64,000 bases of DNA from Pectobacterium actinidiae (lineage in GTDB: Bacteria; Pseudomonadota; Gammaproteobacteria; Enterobacterales; Enterobacteriaceae). Each line of letters starts with the position of its first letter. Positions within the stretch are counted from its first letter, which is position 1. The stretch spans positions 2,852,001 through 2,916,000 of the forward strand of contig NZ_JRMH01000001.1 of the NCBI RefSeq assembly GCF_000803315.1, written 5' to 3'. The position numbers and the translations under genes were made by a program. This document shows, in pieces, positions 46,642-55,801 of the stretch. The notes below the pieces were generated by a model. That model worked only from the letters and a program-made list of their open reading frames with translations. It was not told the origin of the DNA and did no database searches.

Positions 46642-47682
46642 ATGTCAGGTGGTATGTTTGTTGGAATGAACAACACGATCACTGACGGTTTACATGCCGT
46701 ACTGCGGGGACAAACCTCCGTGTACGGCGATATGGTAAGCGTTATTGCCGTCAGCTCCTTCACGTTATTTGTCACTTATCGGGGTTATCAAACCCTGGCT
46801 GGAAAACTCCAAACGCCTGCAGAAGATGTCATATGGGATGTTGGGCGAATGCTATTAATCATGACATTCGTTTTAAATCTCGATGGCTGGCTGGATTTAG
46901 CCATTTCGGCCATTAACGGATTAACCGACGGCGTCAGCGGTGATGACAATGTCTGGGTGTTACTGGATACCGTTTGGGCGAAAGCGCAAACGATAGGACA
47001 AAAGCTTTATCAGCAGGATGATTCCACCTATGTAAAACTCAACGGCGGTATTGCCCAACTTCTGGTCTGGGGAGGCGCAATCGTCACCCTGCTATTTGGT
47101 TCGGCGGTTAACCTGTTAGCCGGAATTATCATTGTATTAATGACCACCACCGCACCGCTATTTATTTTCTGCCTACTGTATGGATTCCTTATTCCGATGT
47201 TTAACAACTGGCTGAAAATTATCTTCACGGTGATCCTGACGATTATGTTTTCCGCGTTATCCATCAGGATTATCATCAATTATCTTAATGGGCTATTAGA
47301 TAAAGCAGTTAATTTTGCTGATAGCGCCAATATCATCACACTGGGCGTTCAGTGCTGCGTTGCGGGTGTTATTTCAGGCATCATTATTTGGTTTTCAGCA
47401 AAAATCGCGAATGCATTAGGTGGCGTAGCCGTTCAAGTAGCACTACAGGGTGCCACTATGGGCGGTCTACGTGGGCTGGCGAAACCCTCTTCTGATGCAG
47501 CTAAACCCGCCATGAAAGCCGGGGCGGCGGGTGCCCGACTGGTGGCAAAAGGGAGCTCCAGCGCCGCCAATGCAGCAGGTACACTTATCGCCGCGGGCAC
47601 CAGCAAAGCCTTATCCGCATGGCAAAAACGTGCGGCTTCTATCGATAGCATGAAGCGTTTCAACCAACAGCGTAACCGCTAA
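46642..47682 (+). CDS. virB6: VirB6/TrbL inner-membrane channel protein
   Basis: A 346-residue polytopic protein with about six to seven membrane helices (for example LLFGSAVNLLAGIIIVLMTT and FIFCLLYGFLIPMFNNW), and an Ala/Lys-rich soluble C terminus (PAMKAGAAGARLVAKGSSS). It forms part of the inner-membrane complex. AAAGGGG is 10 bases before ATG. Confidence 0.92.
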   Translation: MSGGMFVGMNNTITDGLHAVLRGQTSVYGDMVSVIAVSSFTLFVTYRGYQTLAGKLQTPAEDVIWDVGRMLLIMTFVLNLDGWLDLAISAINGLTDGVSGDDNVWVLLDTVWAKAQTIGQKLYQQDDSTYVKLNGGIAQLLVWGGAIVTLLFGSAVNLLAGIIIVLMTTTAPLFIFCLLYGFLIPMFNNWLKIIFTVILTIMFSALSIRIIINYLNGLLDKAVNFADSANIITLGVQCCVAGVISGIIIWFSAKIANALGGVAVQVALQGATMGGLRGLAKPSSDAAKPAMKAGAAGARLVAKGSSSAANAAGTLIAAGTSKALSAWQKRAASIDSMKRFNQQRNR

Positions 47683-47769
47683 TCCCCTTCTAACGCAGTA
47701 TCTCCATCCCGTGCCGTGGAAACCGCCACTGGTATGGCATTTCTGGCTTCGACAAACACAGGAATCAAT

Positions 47770-47910
47770 ATGAAATCTAGCCTCGTCTTTCTGATGCTGT
47801 GCGTCCTCACGGGCTGCGCACCGCGTCCGCACGATTTGATGCCAGTATCTGGCGATCCTCAACCGGTTAATTCTCCCGCGATAATTCAGGAGCTGACAAA
47901 ACATGTCTGA
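47770..47910 (+). CDS. virB7: VirB7-type lipoprotein
   Basis: A 46-residue protein: signal and lipobox VLTGC near residue 17, then a short tail. VirB7 is the outer-membrane lipoprotein that binds VirB9. I used ATG 47770; an upstream frame extends to 47716 without a site. The stop overlaps virB8 by 8 bases. Confidence 0.85.
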   Translation: MKSSLVFLMLCVLTGCAPRPHDLMPVSGDPQPVNSPAIIQELTKHV

Positions 47911-48586
47911 AACAGAAAACATCATTGCGTCATCCCGTACCTTTGAATCTGTCCTGCTGGAAAAAGATGAACGGGAAAAAAAGCTGGCGTGGCGAATAGC
48001 GGCCATAGGGTTTGCTTTGGCCGCTATGGCGATCACCGCACTGATTATTCTGCTGCCGCTGAAAACCACCGAAATCGAATTATGGTCGGTGGATAAACAA
48101 ACCGGGCGCTATGAATATATGACCCGGATTAAAGAGCAGAATATTTCCACTGAAAAAGCACTGGCTCAGGCGTTAGCTGCGCATTACGTCAGGCTCCGCG
48201 AGGGCTATAACTATTTTGCTCTCCAGCGCGATTATGACAATGTGCAGTTATTCAACAGCGACAGCGTGAACCGGGATTATCTCGACGGTTTTAACAGCAA
48301 TCAGGCACCCGATGTCATTTTCAATAAAGCAGAATACGTCGTGTCTATCGACATTATTTCCAACGTTCACGCGACCGCGACAGATCCTGACCATCTGGCG
48401 AATTTACGCATTAAACGGACTATCCGCCGCATTGTCGATAACTCGGTTAAAACAGATGTCTGGAACATTCGTCTGACTTATCGCTACCTCCCCCGCAAAC
48501 AACTGACCGACAGCCAACGAGAAGTGAATCCGCTGGGGTTCAGCGTGACCAGTTACCAGCGAGATAAAGAACTGAGGGTTGAATGA
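47903..48586 (+). CDS. virB8: VirB8 inner-membrane protein
   Basis: A 227-residue protein with a short cytoplasmic N terminus, one membrane helix (IAAIGFALAAMAITALIILL, residues about 33-52) and the VirB8 periplasmic domain (VDKQTGRYEYMTR, then YNYFALQRDYDNVQLF). It is an assembly factor of the secretion channel. The stop overlaps virB9 by four bases. Confidence 0.95.
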   Translation: MSETENIIASSRTFESVLLEKDEREKKLAWRIAAIGFALAAMAITALIILLPLKTTEIELWSVDKQTGRYEYMTRIKEQNISTEKALAQALAAHYVRLREGYNYFALQRDYDNVQLFNSDSVNRDYLDGFNSNQAPDVIFNKAEYVVSIDIISNVHATATDPDHLANLRIKRTIRRIVDNSVKTDVWNIRLTYRYLPRKQLTDSQREVNPLGFSVTSYQRDKELRVE

Positions 48587-49476
48587 TGCTGAAAAAAACA
48601 GTGATTTTGTGGCTCCTTCTGATGTCATCCACAGCCTGGAGCGCGGCGATACCGCGCAGCAGCACGTATGACAGCCGAATGCAGCATGTCACCTATAACA
48701 GCCAAAATGCGACCATCGTCAACACCCGCCCCGGCTACCTCACCACACTCCTGTTTGATGACGATGAAGAAGTCATCGACGCGCAAGCGGGTTTTCCAAA
48801 GGGCTGGAAAGTCACAAAAAGCGATAACCGGGTCGGTATCAGCCCAAACCCTATCACCCAACCGGTAACCGATGATAATGGCAACAACATCAATAAGGTG
48901 TTTCTGCCAACGGCGAGCGAGTGGAGAACCAATCTCTTTGTCGTAACATCAAAGCGCGATTACAGTCTGGAACTGAACGTACTGGAGAATGACTCGCCTT
49001 CCCAGGCCTTTATTATCCGTTTTCGCTATCCGGATGACGAGCGCAGGCAATCCAAGGCAGCCAGCGCAGCGCGTCTGAAACTCCTGCGTGAAACACAGGA
49101 AAAGCAGCAGATAACGACAGCCTTCGAGCAGGTAACCACGCCGCGTAACTGGCTTTACACCAAACGGGTCGCGACGGGGTCAGCCTCCATAGCACCAGAT
49201 TTCACTTATGATGATGGCCGCTTTATCTATCTGGGTTTTTCTCCCGTCAAAATGCTTCCGTCTCTCTTCCGGGTCGTGAACGGGCAGGAACAGACCGTCA
49301 CGCCCCGCATAGCCAAACACGGAAACTATACCGTGGTCGTCGTGCGGGCAATGTCGCCACAGTTGGTATTGCGCTACGGCAGCGCGGTAGTCGGGGTTGA
49401 GAATACGTCATTTGGCAACGCCACCGTTGGCAGCGGTGACACCGTTTCACCTGTCGTTACGCTGGAGGCTAAATGA
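48583..49476 (+). CDS. virB9: VirB9 outer-complex protein
   Basis: A 297-residue exported protein with a signal peptide (to SAAIPRS). The VirB9/CagX pattern follows: N-terminal domain with a periodic beta structure, then KRVATGSASIAPDFTYDDG and FIYLGFSPVKMLPSLF. With VirB7 and VirB10 it forms the core complex spanning the periplasm. Two consecutive ATGs make the exact start uncertain by one residue. Confidence 0.95.
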   Translation: MMLKKTVILWLLLMSSTAWSAAIPRSSTYDSRMQHVTYNSQNATIVNTRPGYLTTLLFDDDEEVIDAQAGFPKGWKVTKSDNRVGISPNPITQPVTDDNGNNINKVFLPTASEWRTNLFVVTSKRDYSLELNVLENDSPSQAFIIRFRYPDDERRQSKAASAARLKLLRETQEKQQITTAFEQVTTPRNWLYTKRVATGSASIAPDFTYDDGRFIYLGFSPVKMLPSLFRVVNGQEQTVTPRIAKHGNYTVVVVRAMSPQLVLRYGSAVVGVENTSFGNATVGSGDTVSPVVTLEAK

Positions 49477-50705
49477 CTGATAAATCCATTCCACAAACAA
49501 CGGAAAAAACCGTGGCGGAGCTGGAAGTCGAAGCCCGTGAACGCGCCCGTTCAGCGATGGCGAGTCAGGCACCCGAGCAAAACACACCTCCCGGCCAACC
49601 TGAAGTAACCCGCTTCAAAAAAGCCTCCAGCCGCCGGACGCTGCTGGTCAGCCTGCTGAGTCTGTGCGCACTGATTGCACTGGCATTGGGTGGAGATCGC
49701 TTCCTTGTCGCATTAAAGCAAAGCGATGATAAGGCGGTTGAAACCACAACCCCGCCATCAGCCAGTACGGGGCAACATGAGCGTAAAAACCTCGGTATGG
49801 ACAACAACCCGTTCGGCCTGTTTGATCAGGACAAACAGGAAACCGCAACAGATAATCACCCAATACAGGCGGCACCACCGTCAGATCCTCCCGCTTTAAA
49901 TAAGGCGGCGGCACTGGTCGATGGGTCAAGTAGTGCCGCTGAGTCCACACAACGCGGTCATGCTCAGGCTTCACAAACTGCCCCTTCCGACTCACAGAGC
50001 TATCAGAACAAAGGCACACCAGAAAACACGTCTGGCACAGAGGCTAACGATGCCAATCCCGGTGTGGCAAAGGTGACCAGCGTCAGGCGACTGGGTCTCG
50101 ATCCCAATCTTTACCTTCCGGTTGATCGTTATATTCCGTGCTCAATGATGCGGCGTTTTGTCTCTGATGTGGGCGGTCGTATTTCGTGCCTTACCGGTGA
50201 AGATGTCTACAGCGCCAACCATTACGTGAAATTGCTCCCTGCCGGAACCGTCGCCAGAGGGTTCTACCGCACCGGGGCGCTGCAACATGGTCGGAGCCGG
50301 ATGTTTGTCATCTGGACGGAATTACGCACACCGGAACCCGGTAGCCTGCAAATCCCGCTGATTGATACCGAAGCCACCGGTCCATTGGGTGAGGCCGGGA
50401 TTAGCGGCTGGATTGATACCCATTTCTGGGAACGGTTCGGCAATGCGTTGATGCTGAGCACCGTACAGGACGTGGCTGCCGCCGCATCAGATTCAGCGCC
50501 GGGGAAAGCTCGCAATACCGATTACACCGAAAACACCCGCGCTGCCGCGTCAGAAATGGCGAAAACGGCCTTAGAAAACAGCATCAATATCCCGCCCACG
50601 ATGTACCTCAATCAGGGCGATGTGATCGGCATCATGACCGGTACGGATATCGATTTCTCTTCCGTTTATCAACTGCATCTAAAAAAGAGGTGGTATGAAC
50701 GCTGA
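49473..50705 (+). CDS. virB10: VirB10 core-complex protein
   Basis: A 410-residue bitopic protein: cytoplasmic N terminus, helix LLVSLLSLCALIALALGG (about residues 52-69), a disordered Ser/Pro/Asn-rich spacer (residues 90-190) and the conserved VirB10/TrbI beta-barrel domain (CLTGEDVYSANHYVKLLPAG, GEAGISGWIDTHFW, DVIGIMTGTDIDF). It links inner and outer membranes. It overlaps virB9 by four bases and virB11 by eleven. Confidence 0.95.
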   Translation: MTDKSIPQTTEKTVAELEVEARERARSAMASQAPEQNTPPGQPEVTRFKKASSRRTLLVSLLSLCALIALALGGDRFLVALKQSDDKAVETTTPPSASTGQHERKNLGMDNNPFGLFDQDKQETATDNHPIQAAPPSDPPALNKAAALVDGSSSAAESTQRGHAQASQTAPSDSQSYQNKGTPENTSGTEANDANPGVAKVTSVRRLGLDPNLYLPVDRYIPCSMMRRFVSDVGGRISCLTGEDVYSANHYVKLLPAGTVARGFYRTGALQHGRSRMFVIWTELRTPEPGSLQIPLIDTEATGPLGEAGISGWIDTHFWERFGNALMLSTVQDVAAAASDSAPGKARNTDYTENTRAAASEMAKTALENSINIPPTMYLNQGDVIGIMTGTDIDFSSVYQLHLKKRWYER

Positions 50706-51711
50706 AAACCTGTCGCTGGATTTTATGAAAAACCAGTTATTTGGTGAATTTCTGCCACTGGCAGGCCTGACGGAAATCGCCATTAACCGCCCCGGAGAGA
50801 TCCACACCAAAATAAACGGTCGATGGCAGAAGCATGATTCTCCGGTTACGTTGCGTCAGTGCCATGCGTTTGCCAAAGCACTGGCTTCATGGAATGAGGA
50901 CAATATCGATGATACCTCCCCTATCCTTTCCGCCACATTAGGATCAGGTGAACGTGTCCAGATCATTATTTCCCCAGCCTGCGAGCGGAATACCGTATCT
51001 ATCACGCTACGAAACCCGTCATTTGCGCAGAAAACGCATCAGTCCTGGATTGATGCCGGGTTTTATAACCGGATAGCCGGTAAGGAGAGAAACGAAAGCA
51101 AAGATGATGAACTGACCCGATGCTATAACAATGGTGATATTCCCCACTTTATCGAAAAGGCCGTCGAGTATGGTAAAACCCTCTTTATTGTTGGTGAAAC
51201 CGGCTCCGGTAAAACCACCTATATGAAGACGTTGCTGCACTATATTCCACCACATCTCAGGCTAACCACGATTGAAGATAATCCCGAAATCCGGTTTTAC
51301 CACCACGCTAATTATGTCCATCTGTTTTACCCGGCAGATGCCGGAGACGAGGCGATTATCACACCCGGCAGACTTATCAGAGCGAATTATCGCATGAATC
51401 CAGATCGGATTCTGCTGGCAGAAATTCGTGGGCGGGAGGCGTGGGATGCGCTGAAAATTATCGGTTCTGGGCATGAAGGTCTTATCACCTCCCTGCACGC
51501 AGGCAGCCTGGAAGAATGTATTGAAGGGATCATTGACCGCTGTTATGAAAATCCAGATTGCAAAAATATCCCGTTCGATGTGCTGTTACGCAAGGTGCTT
51601 AAATGCGTGGATATCATCGTCAGCGTAGATATTCACGGTGATATTCGCCGGATCGGGGATATTTATTTCAAACCAGTACACCTTCATCAAATGAAGAAAT
51701 CATTCAGATAG
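50695..51711 (+). CDS. virB11: VirB11 traffic ATPase
   Basis: A 338-residue hexameric ATPase at the base of the channel. Walker A is VGETGSGKTTYMK (near residue 165), the Asp box is TIEDNPEI, Walker B/Mg site is ILLAEIRGREAWD, and the His box is SGHEGLITSLHAGS. All key residues are intact, so it should be functional. Confidence 0.96.
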   Translation: MNAENLSLDFMKNQLFGEFLPLAGLTEIAINRPGEIHTKINGRWQKHDSPVTLRQCHAFAKALASWNEDNIDDTSPILSATLGSGERVQIIISPACERNTVSITLRNPSFAQKTHQSWIDAGFYNRIAGKERNESKDDELTRCYNNGDIPHFIEKAVEYGKTLFIVGETGSGKTTYMKTLLHYIPPHLRLTTIEDNPEIRFYHHANYVHLFYPADAGDEAIITPGRLIRANYRMNPDRILLAEIRGREAWDALKIIGSGHEGLITSLHAGSLEECIEGIIDRCYENPDCKNIPFDVLLRKVLKCVDIIVSVDIHGDIRRIGDIYFKPVHLHQMKKSFR

Positions 51712-51754
51712 ACGAACAGTTAAAGCCCACTCATTCTCAATAAAGGTATTTGAT

Positions 51755-52057
51755 ATGAAAACGATCATATTCACCACCTGCCTTTTCTGCATGAATTTGC
51801 TACTGCCCTCTCCCGCAATCGCCGCCGATGCCTGTGAGATTGTTTTATGTCTGTACGGTAAAACAACCGGTAACGGCGGAGGAAATGAGTGTCAGTCTGC
51901 TGAAAACTATTTCTTGAATGTTGTAAAAAAGAACAGACATGGATTTCACCCTAACCGTACCGCCGATGCCCGAAAAGCCTTATTACTTGAATGCAAATCA
52001 GCCGACCCGAAAATTATCGACCAGATAATTAACAAATTTGGCCGCATGCGCAATTAA
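51755..52057 (+). CDS. TrbM/KikA-like exported conjugation protein
   Basis: A 100-residue protein with a signal peptide (ending AIAAD). The mature part fits the TrbM/KikA family: ACEIVLCLYGKTTGNGGGN, then ECQSAENYFLNVVK, the FHPNRTADARKALLLEC segment. Four Cys residues could form disulphides. Its exact role is unknown; KikA of pKM101 is linked to killing of Klebsiella. It ends the virB operon. Confidence 0.75.
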   Translation: MKTIIFTTCLFCMNLLLPSPAIAADACEIVLCLYGKTTGNGGGNECQSAENYFLNVVKKNRHGFHPNRTADARKALLLECKSADPKIIDQIINKFGRMRN

Positions 52058-52716
52058 ATTCAATGAAAAACGGCAATGAAAATATCCGGATTATTACCGA
52101 TCCCCCAGTCAGTGCTGGATGGAAAACTCGGCACCGATCGACGGTTTTAGGCTTTTAAATTTATGCGAATAGCAGAAATTTAAAAGTGGTGTAAGGCGAG
52201 TAAATTCTATTTCGCAGAAATAGCTAGTTTGCGTCGCCGAACCCATCTGCAAACAGCCGCGCCCACGCGGATTTTGCAGACCGGGGGGAGCCGAATAAAT
52301 TTCGCCGCCCCAGCGAGCGAAAAGCTATCGCCCACGATAGCGGTTTATTTGGGGGGCGTAGCCCCGCACACCGTCGCGCGTAGCGTGCGACGGTGTGCCG
52401 CCATTGACCCTGGGGGTTTTGGCGCGGCGTCCAGCCGCGACATTACCCCCATGTGACAGGCAGTGAGAGCGTCCAGCCCGAGCGTAATATCACACGCTGT
52501 TGCCCGTCATTCGGGCGTTTAAGGGAACTGACGACCACGCGTCGGCTGTTTTCTGAAAGCGCAGATAACGGGCATGAGCGTCGGAGACGTTCAGTGCTTT
52601 TCAGCCGTTTATGGGCGTCATCAACAGGCGTCGCGCGTGGGCGTGGGGTTTAACGTCCATCGGTGACGCCCATGTGATGCGCCCGTCACACCGAAATCAG
52701 ACCGGAGATAACTGCG
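52058..52716. promoter_or_regulatory. Candidate oriT and mobilisation control region with hairpins
   Basis: 659 bases without a gene between the virB operon and mobB/mobC. It holds at least six inverted repeats: CTTTTAAATTT/AAATTTAAAAG (52152-52186), CTATTTC/GAAATAG (52207-52223), TCTGCAAA/TTTGCAGA with an inner CCGCG/CGCGG (52246-52280), GCTATCG/CGATAGC (52324-52341), GCACACCGTCGC/GCGACGGTGTGC (52366-52398) and CGCGGC/GCCGCG inside GGGGGT/ACCCCC (52412-52450). Such clusters beside relaxase genes are typical of transfer origins. The nick site cannot be fixed from sequence. Confidence 0.65.
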
Positions 52717-54453
52717 ATGGGAACTCATCTGATGCAAAGGCTGAATGCCTTTTCGGATGCCTTTTCTGTTTTTCTGCTCTGGCTGCAACAAAACCCGGTA
52801 ATACTGTCCATATTTGCCGGGCTGACACGGCCATTTATTTTTCATCTGCCACGTGAAGAAAGAAAAAATACCCCCTTCTGGTTAAAACTGATGGCGGGTG
52901 TATCCACCTTCTTTCTCATATTTGGCACCCTGTCACCGCTGACCATTCAGGGGCTGAGTTTTTTCTTCAAAGTACTCGACAATAACATTCTGCTCAGATT
53001 ATCACTCTGGATACTGACTGTCGGATTTACCCTTGCAGGTTTGGCCTTTCATATTACAACCCGAAGGCTGCTGGCCGGAGAAATCGACAGCCTAAAACAC
53101 AGGATGATTAAAAAAAGTAAACTGGAAAGAAATGTCAGAACGGATGTTCGTGAAGTCAGGGACATGTTACCTGACAGCATTGCGTATAATCCGCTGTATT
53201 ATATTGACCTGAATAACGGTATTTTTATCGGGCTTGATAAAGACGACCAGCCGCAATATATCACCCCCGAAGAATTTCAAACTCAGCACGCCGACCTTAT
53301 CGGCACCACAGGCTCCGGTAAAGGGGTGAGCGCCTGTGTTCTGCTTTATCAGGCAATACTTGCAGGTGAAGGCGTGTTTGTCGAAGATCCCAAAAATGAT
53401 GAGTGGGCACCACATGTTCTGCGGGAAGCCTGCCTGAAAGCGGGAAAACAATTTGTTCTTATTAACCTGAATGACCTTCATTTCCAACTTGATTTACTGG
53501 CTGATATTTCTCATGAACAACTGGAAGAACTGTTTAACGCCGGTTTCAGCCTGGGTAAAAAAGGCGAAGGCGCTGACTTTTACCGTATCGCCGATCGCCG
53601 TGCAGCCAGAAATACGGCGGCCATTTATGAAAAGGGAATGACGCTACGCGACTTATTTGACACTGACTTTGTGAAATCCATCAGTGAAGATGTGCCTGCT
53701 TTTTATGGCGAGCTTGAGGAAATCGCTTTAGTGAACTCCATTAATGCCCGCAGCGGATTTTCCTTAAAGACCATTTTTGATGAAGGCGGATGCTGCTACA
53801 TCATCGGCTCAATGCGTAATCAGAAAATCATATCGGCTCAGCGAATGATTTTAACCCGCCTGATTCAGATAGCCGAAACCCGTGACCGGATAAAAGGCAA
53901 ACCTCGTCCGGTCGCTATTTTCCTTGATGAACTCAAGTATCACCTGTCCCGCCCTGCGCTCGAAGGACTAGGCGCAGCGAGGGACAAAGGTGTGCATATC
54001 ATCATGGCCCACCAGTCAGTAAAAGATTTGTATGACTGCCCGGCAGATCTGGAGGGTGATGCCGTTGCCGGTTCGGTGATTGAGAACTGCAAGTTTATGC
54101 TGGTTTATCGCCTTCGCGATCCGGACACCGCCGACTGGGTGGCAAGGATGACCGGCTCTATTTTGGTTGACGATGAAATGAGGAAAGTTAAAACGGATAT
54201 ATCACTGACGGAGAAAATAGAAACAGACAGGATGATCCGCCAGGCTGAACGATATTATATAGACAGCAACATGTTGCTTAACCTCCCCCAATTTGTTGGT
54301 TTTGTTTTTACCCAGAATGATCTGGCGAAGGCAACCAAACTATTCCACATACCGGCAAAAAAGCAATATATCGACATTCTTTCATTTGAGAATAAAAACC
54401 CTTCGCACACCGAAAAAGAAAGCCAGATCCACAAACCCTCTATTAACCTGTGA
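52717..54453 (+). CDS. VirD4/MobB-type coupling protein (T4CP)
   Basis: A 578-residue membrane ATPase linking relaxosome and channel. Two N-terminal membrane regions (about residues 10-105) precede a TraG/TraD core: Walker A LIGTTGSGKGVSA (near residue 195), Walker B VAIFLDELKYH (near 407) and the HIIMAHQSVKDLYD segment. GGAG lies nine bases before ATG 52717. It is directly followed by and four bases overlapped with the MobC gene, as in CloDF13 mobB-mobC. Confidence 0.93.
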   Translation: MGTHLMQRLNAFSDAFSVFLLWLQQNPVILSIFAGLTRPFIFHLPREERKNTPFWLKLMAGVSTFFLIFGTLSPLTIQGLSFFFKVLDNNILLRLSLWILTVGFTLAGLAFHITTRRLLAGEIDSLKHRMIKKSKLERNVRTDVREVRDMLPDSIAYNPLYYIDLNNGIFIGLDKDDQPQYITPEEFQTQHADLIGTTGSGKGVSACVLLYQAILAGEGVFVEDPKNDEWAPHVLREACLKAGKQFVLINLNDLHFQLDLLADISHEQLEELFNAGFSLGKKGEGADFYRIADRRAARNTAAIYEKGMTLRDLFDTDFVKSISEDVPAFYGELEEIALVNSINARSGFSLKTIFDEGGCCYIIGSMRNQKIISAQRMILTRLIQIAETRDRIKGKPRPVAIFLDELKYHLSRPALEGLGAARDKGVHIIMAHQSVKDLYDCPADLEGDAVAGSVIENCKFMLVYRLRDPDTADWVARMTGSILVDDEMRKVKTDISLTEKIETDRMIRQAERYYIDSNMLLNLPQFVGFVFTQNDLAKATKLFHIPAKKQYIDILSFENKNPSHTEKESQIHKPSINL

Positions 54454-55214
54454 GGCTATCAATGCTTGTTCATAACGTTGCTGAAAGAAATGAAGCCGCA
54501 AAACGGAGAATGCGGACATTACTGTACTTCCTCAAGGAAGAAACATTCTCTGATTTTCGGACCTTAAAAAGTGTTGTCGGCTATAAAGGAAAGCATAACC
54601 ATGCGATGTATAACCTGCTTAATAAAGCAGTTGCGATGGGCATACTGAATAAATACGAATATCCGGTATTGACCGGTAAAAAATCATTGTGGGGGATCAC
54701 CATGCAGGGGCTGGCGATGGTGGTTAGCGCTAATGACAAGGTTTTCCCCGCCTATTTTGAACCGGGGAAACTCAGACTCTCAACGCTGGAACATCGACTG
54801 TTAAACCAGCGGGTCAGGATCGTACTTGAGGAAAAAGGCGGTACGGGCTGGCTTAACGGCGACCGGGGAGAGTTTATGGCGCGATACCCGGGCGTCCGGC
54901 ATCGACCGGACGGCATTATTACCTTAAACAGCGGTGCCATCGTTGCGGTAGAAACAGAGCGGTCGATGAAAACCCGCGCCCGTTACATCAGCATTATCAA
55001 CAGTCATCTCGCCGCCAGCGATACCGGACGCTGGCACTATGCGATGTATGTTATGCCGGATGATAAAACTAAAGAATCGCTGGTCAGGCTGTTTGGCAGC
55101 ATCAGAACGGTGATGAGAAACAGTGTTCCCGTTCCGTTTGATGGGAAGCACCGCGAGATGTTCATCTTTCGCACGATAGACGAACTTGAACAGGCCCCCG
55201 TCAGCGACGATTAA
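54450..55214 (+). CDS. mobC: MobC (MOB-C) family relaxase
   Basis: A 254-residue protein similar to CloDF13 MobC, the founder of the MOBC relaxases. An N-terminal winged-helix region (RTLKSVVGYKGKHNHAMYNL) is followed by a PD-(D/E)xK-like nuclease domain: RHRPDGIITLN, VAVETERSMKTRARY, with the Asp, Glu and Lys of the expected active site. It would nick oriT and start transfer. Pairing with the preceding coupling protein strengthens the call. Confidence 0.88.
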   Translation: MRLSMLVHNVAERNEAAKRRMRTLLYFLKEETFSDFRTLKSVVGYKGKHNHAMYNLLNKAVAMGILNKYEYPVLTGKKSLWGITMQGLAMVVSANDKVFPAYFEPGKLRLSTLEHRLLNQRVRIVLEEKGGTGWLNGDRGEFMARYPGVRHRPDGIITLNSGAIVAVETERSMKTRARYISIINSHLAASDTGRWHYAMYVMPDDKTKESLVRLFGSIRTVMRNSVPVPFDGKHREMFIFRTIDELEQAPVSDD

Positions 55215-55247
55215 AGGCATACCTGTTTAACAGAATAGAAAGAAACG

Positions 55248-55562
55248 TCAGAACCCGTCGATGAGGAAGTCTATTGCAGCCTTTACCTGAGTGCGGTACT
55301 GCGACGCATCGCAAAACACCGCCCCCAGAGCCTGGACAGGGATACTTGCTAGTTCGTGGGTCATTACCGCGTATTCTTTGCCGTCCGTCAGCCTGACGAC
55401 GGGGACAAGGCGATCCGGTCGGCGGCCTGCCGGATACTTTTCAATAGGGAGCAATGGGATCACTATCCGACGATTCAATTGCCCAATAATATCGCTCGTG
55501 ACATCGAGCAACAGTGGATAAACGACGCTTTTCCCGGTATTACCGTATACAGTGAATTGCAT
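55248..55562 (-). CDS. ccdB: CcdB-family gyrase toxin
   Basis: A 104-residue toxin: MQFTVYGNTGKSVVYPLLLD, then LNRRIVIPLLP and the C-terminal AAIDFLIDGF, resembling CcdB (ending in the gyrase-contacting residues WGI in F; here DGF differs). Targets DNA gyrase. It overlaps no gene and is two bases downstream of ccdA, so the pair is one operon. The altered C-terminal tripeptide might weaken toxicity. Confidence 0.92.
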   Translation of the reverse strand: MQFTVYGNTGKSVVYPLLLDVTSDIIGQLNRRIVIPLLPIEKYPAGRRPDRLVPVVRLTDGKEYAVMTHELASIPVQALGAVFCDASQYRTQVKAAIDFLIDGF

Positions 55563-55564
55563 GG

Positions 55565-55801
55565 TTAAAACGTCCTGTATTCATCGCTGAAACAACCCTG
55601 CTCATCATGAAAACGATTGAGTGCTGCGAGAGCCTCCCTGTTTTCTTCCTGCCATTTTTTCGCTTCATGATAGCGAAGTTCTGCATCCAGGGCGGTTGTC
55701 AGAGTAGCACTCAGATTAATACCCGCTTCACGCGCTCTTACCAGTAAGGCACGCTCTACTGTCATGGTCACGCTCTGCGTGTTGCGTGGTTTCGCGGTCA
55801 T
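55565..55801 (-). CDS. ccdA: CcdA-family antitoxin
   Basis: A 78-residue antitoxin: a ribbon-helix-helix N terminus (QSVTMTVERALLVRAREAGI) and a flexible C terminus that binds CcdB (EALAALNRFHDEQG). It represses its own operon. GAGAGA precedes ATG 55801. The pair probably stabilises the element. Confidence 0.92.
   Translation of the reverse strand: MTAKPRNTQSVTMTVERALLVRAREAGINLSATLTTALDAELRYHEAKKWQEENREALAALNRFHDEQGCFSDEYRTF

Noticed and set aside
52229..52656. Two small open frames in the oriT region
   Set aside because: They are Arg-rich frames across GC-rich hairpins with no ribosome binding site; the region looks like structure, not coding.
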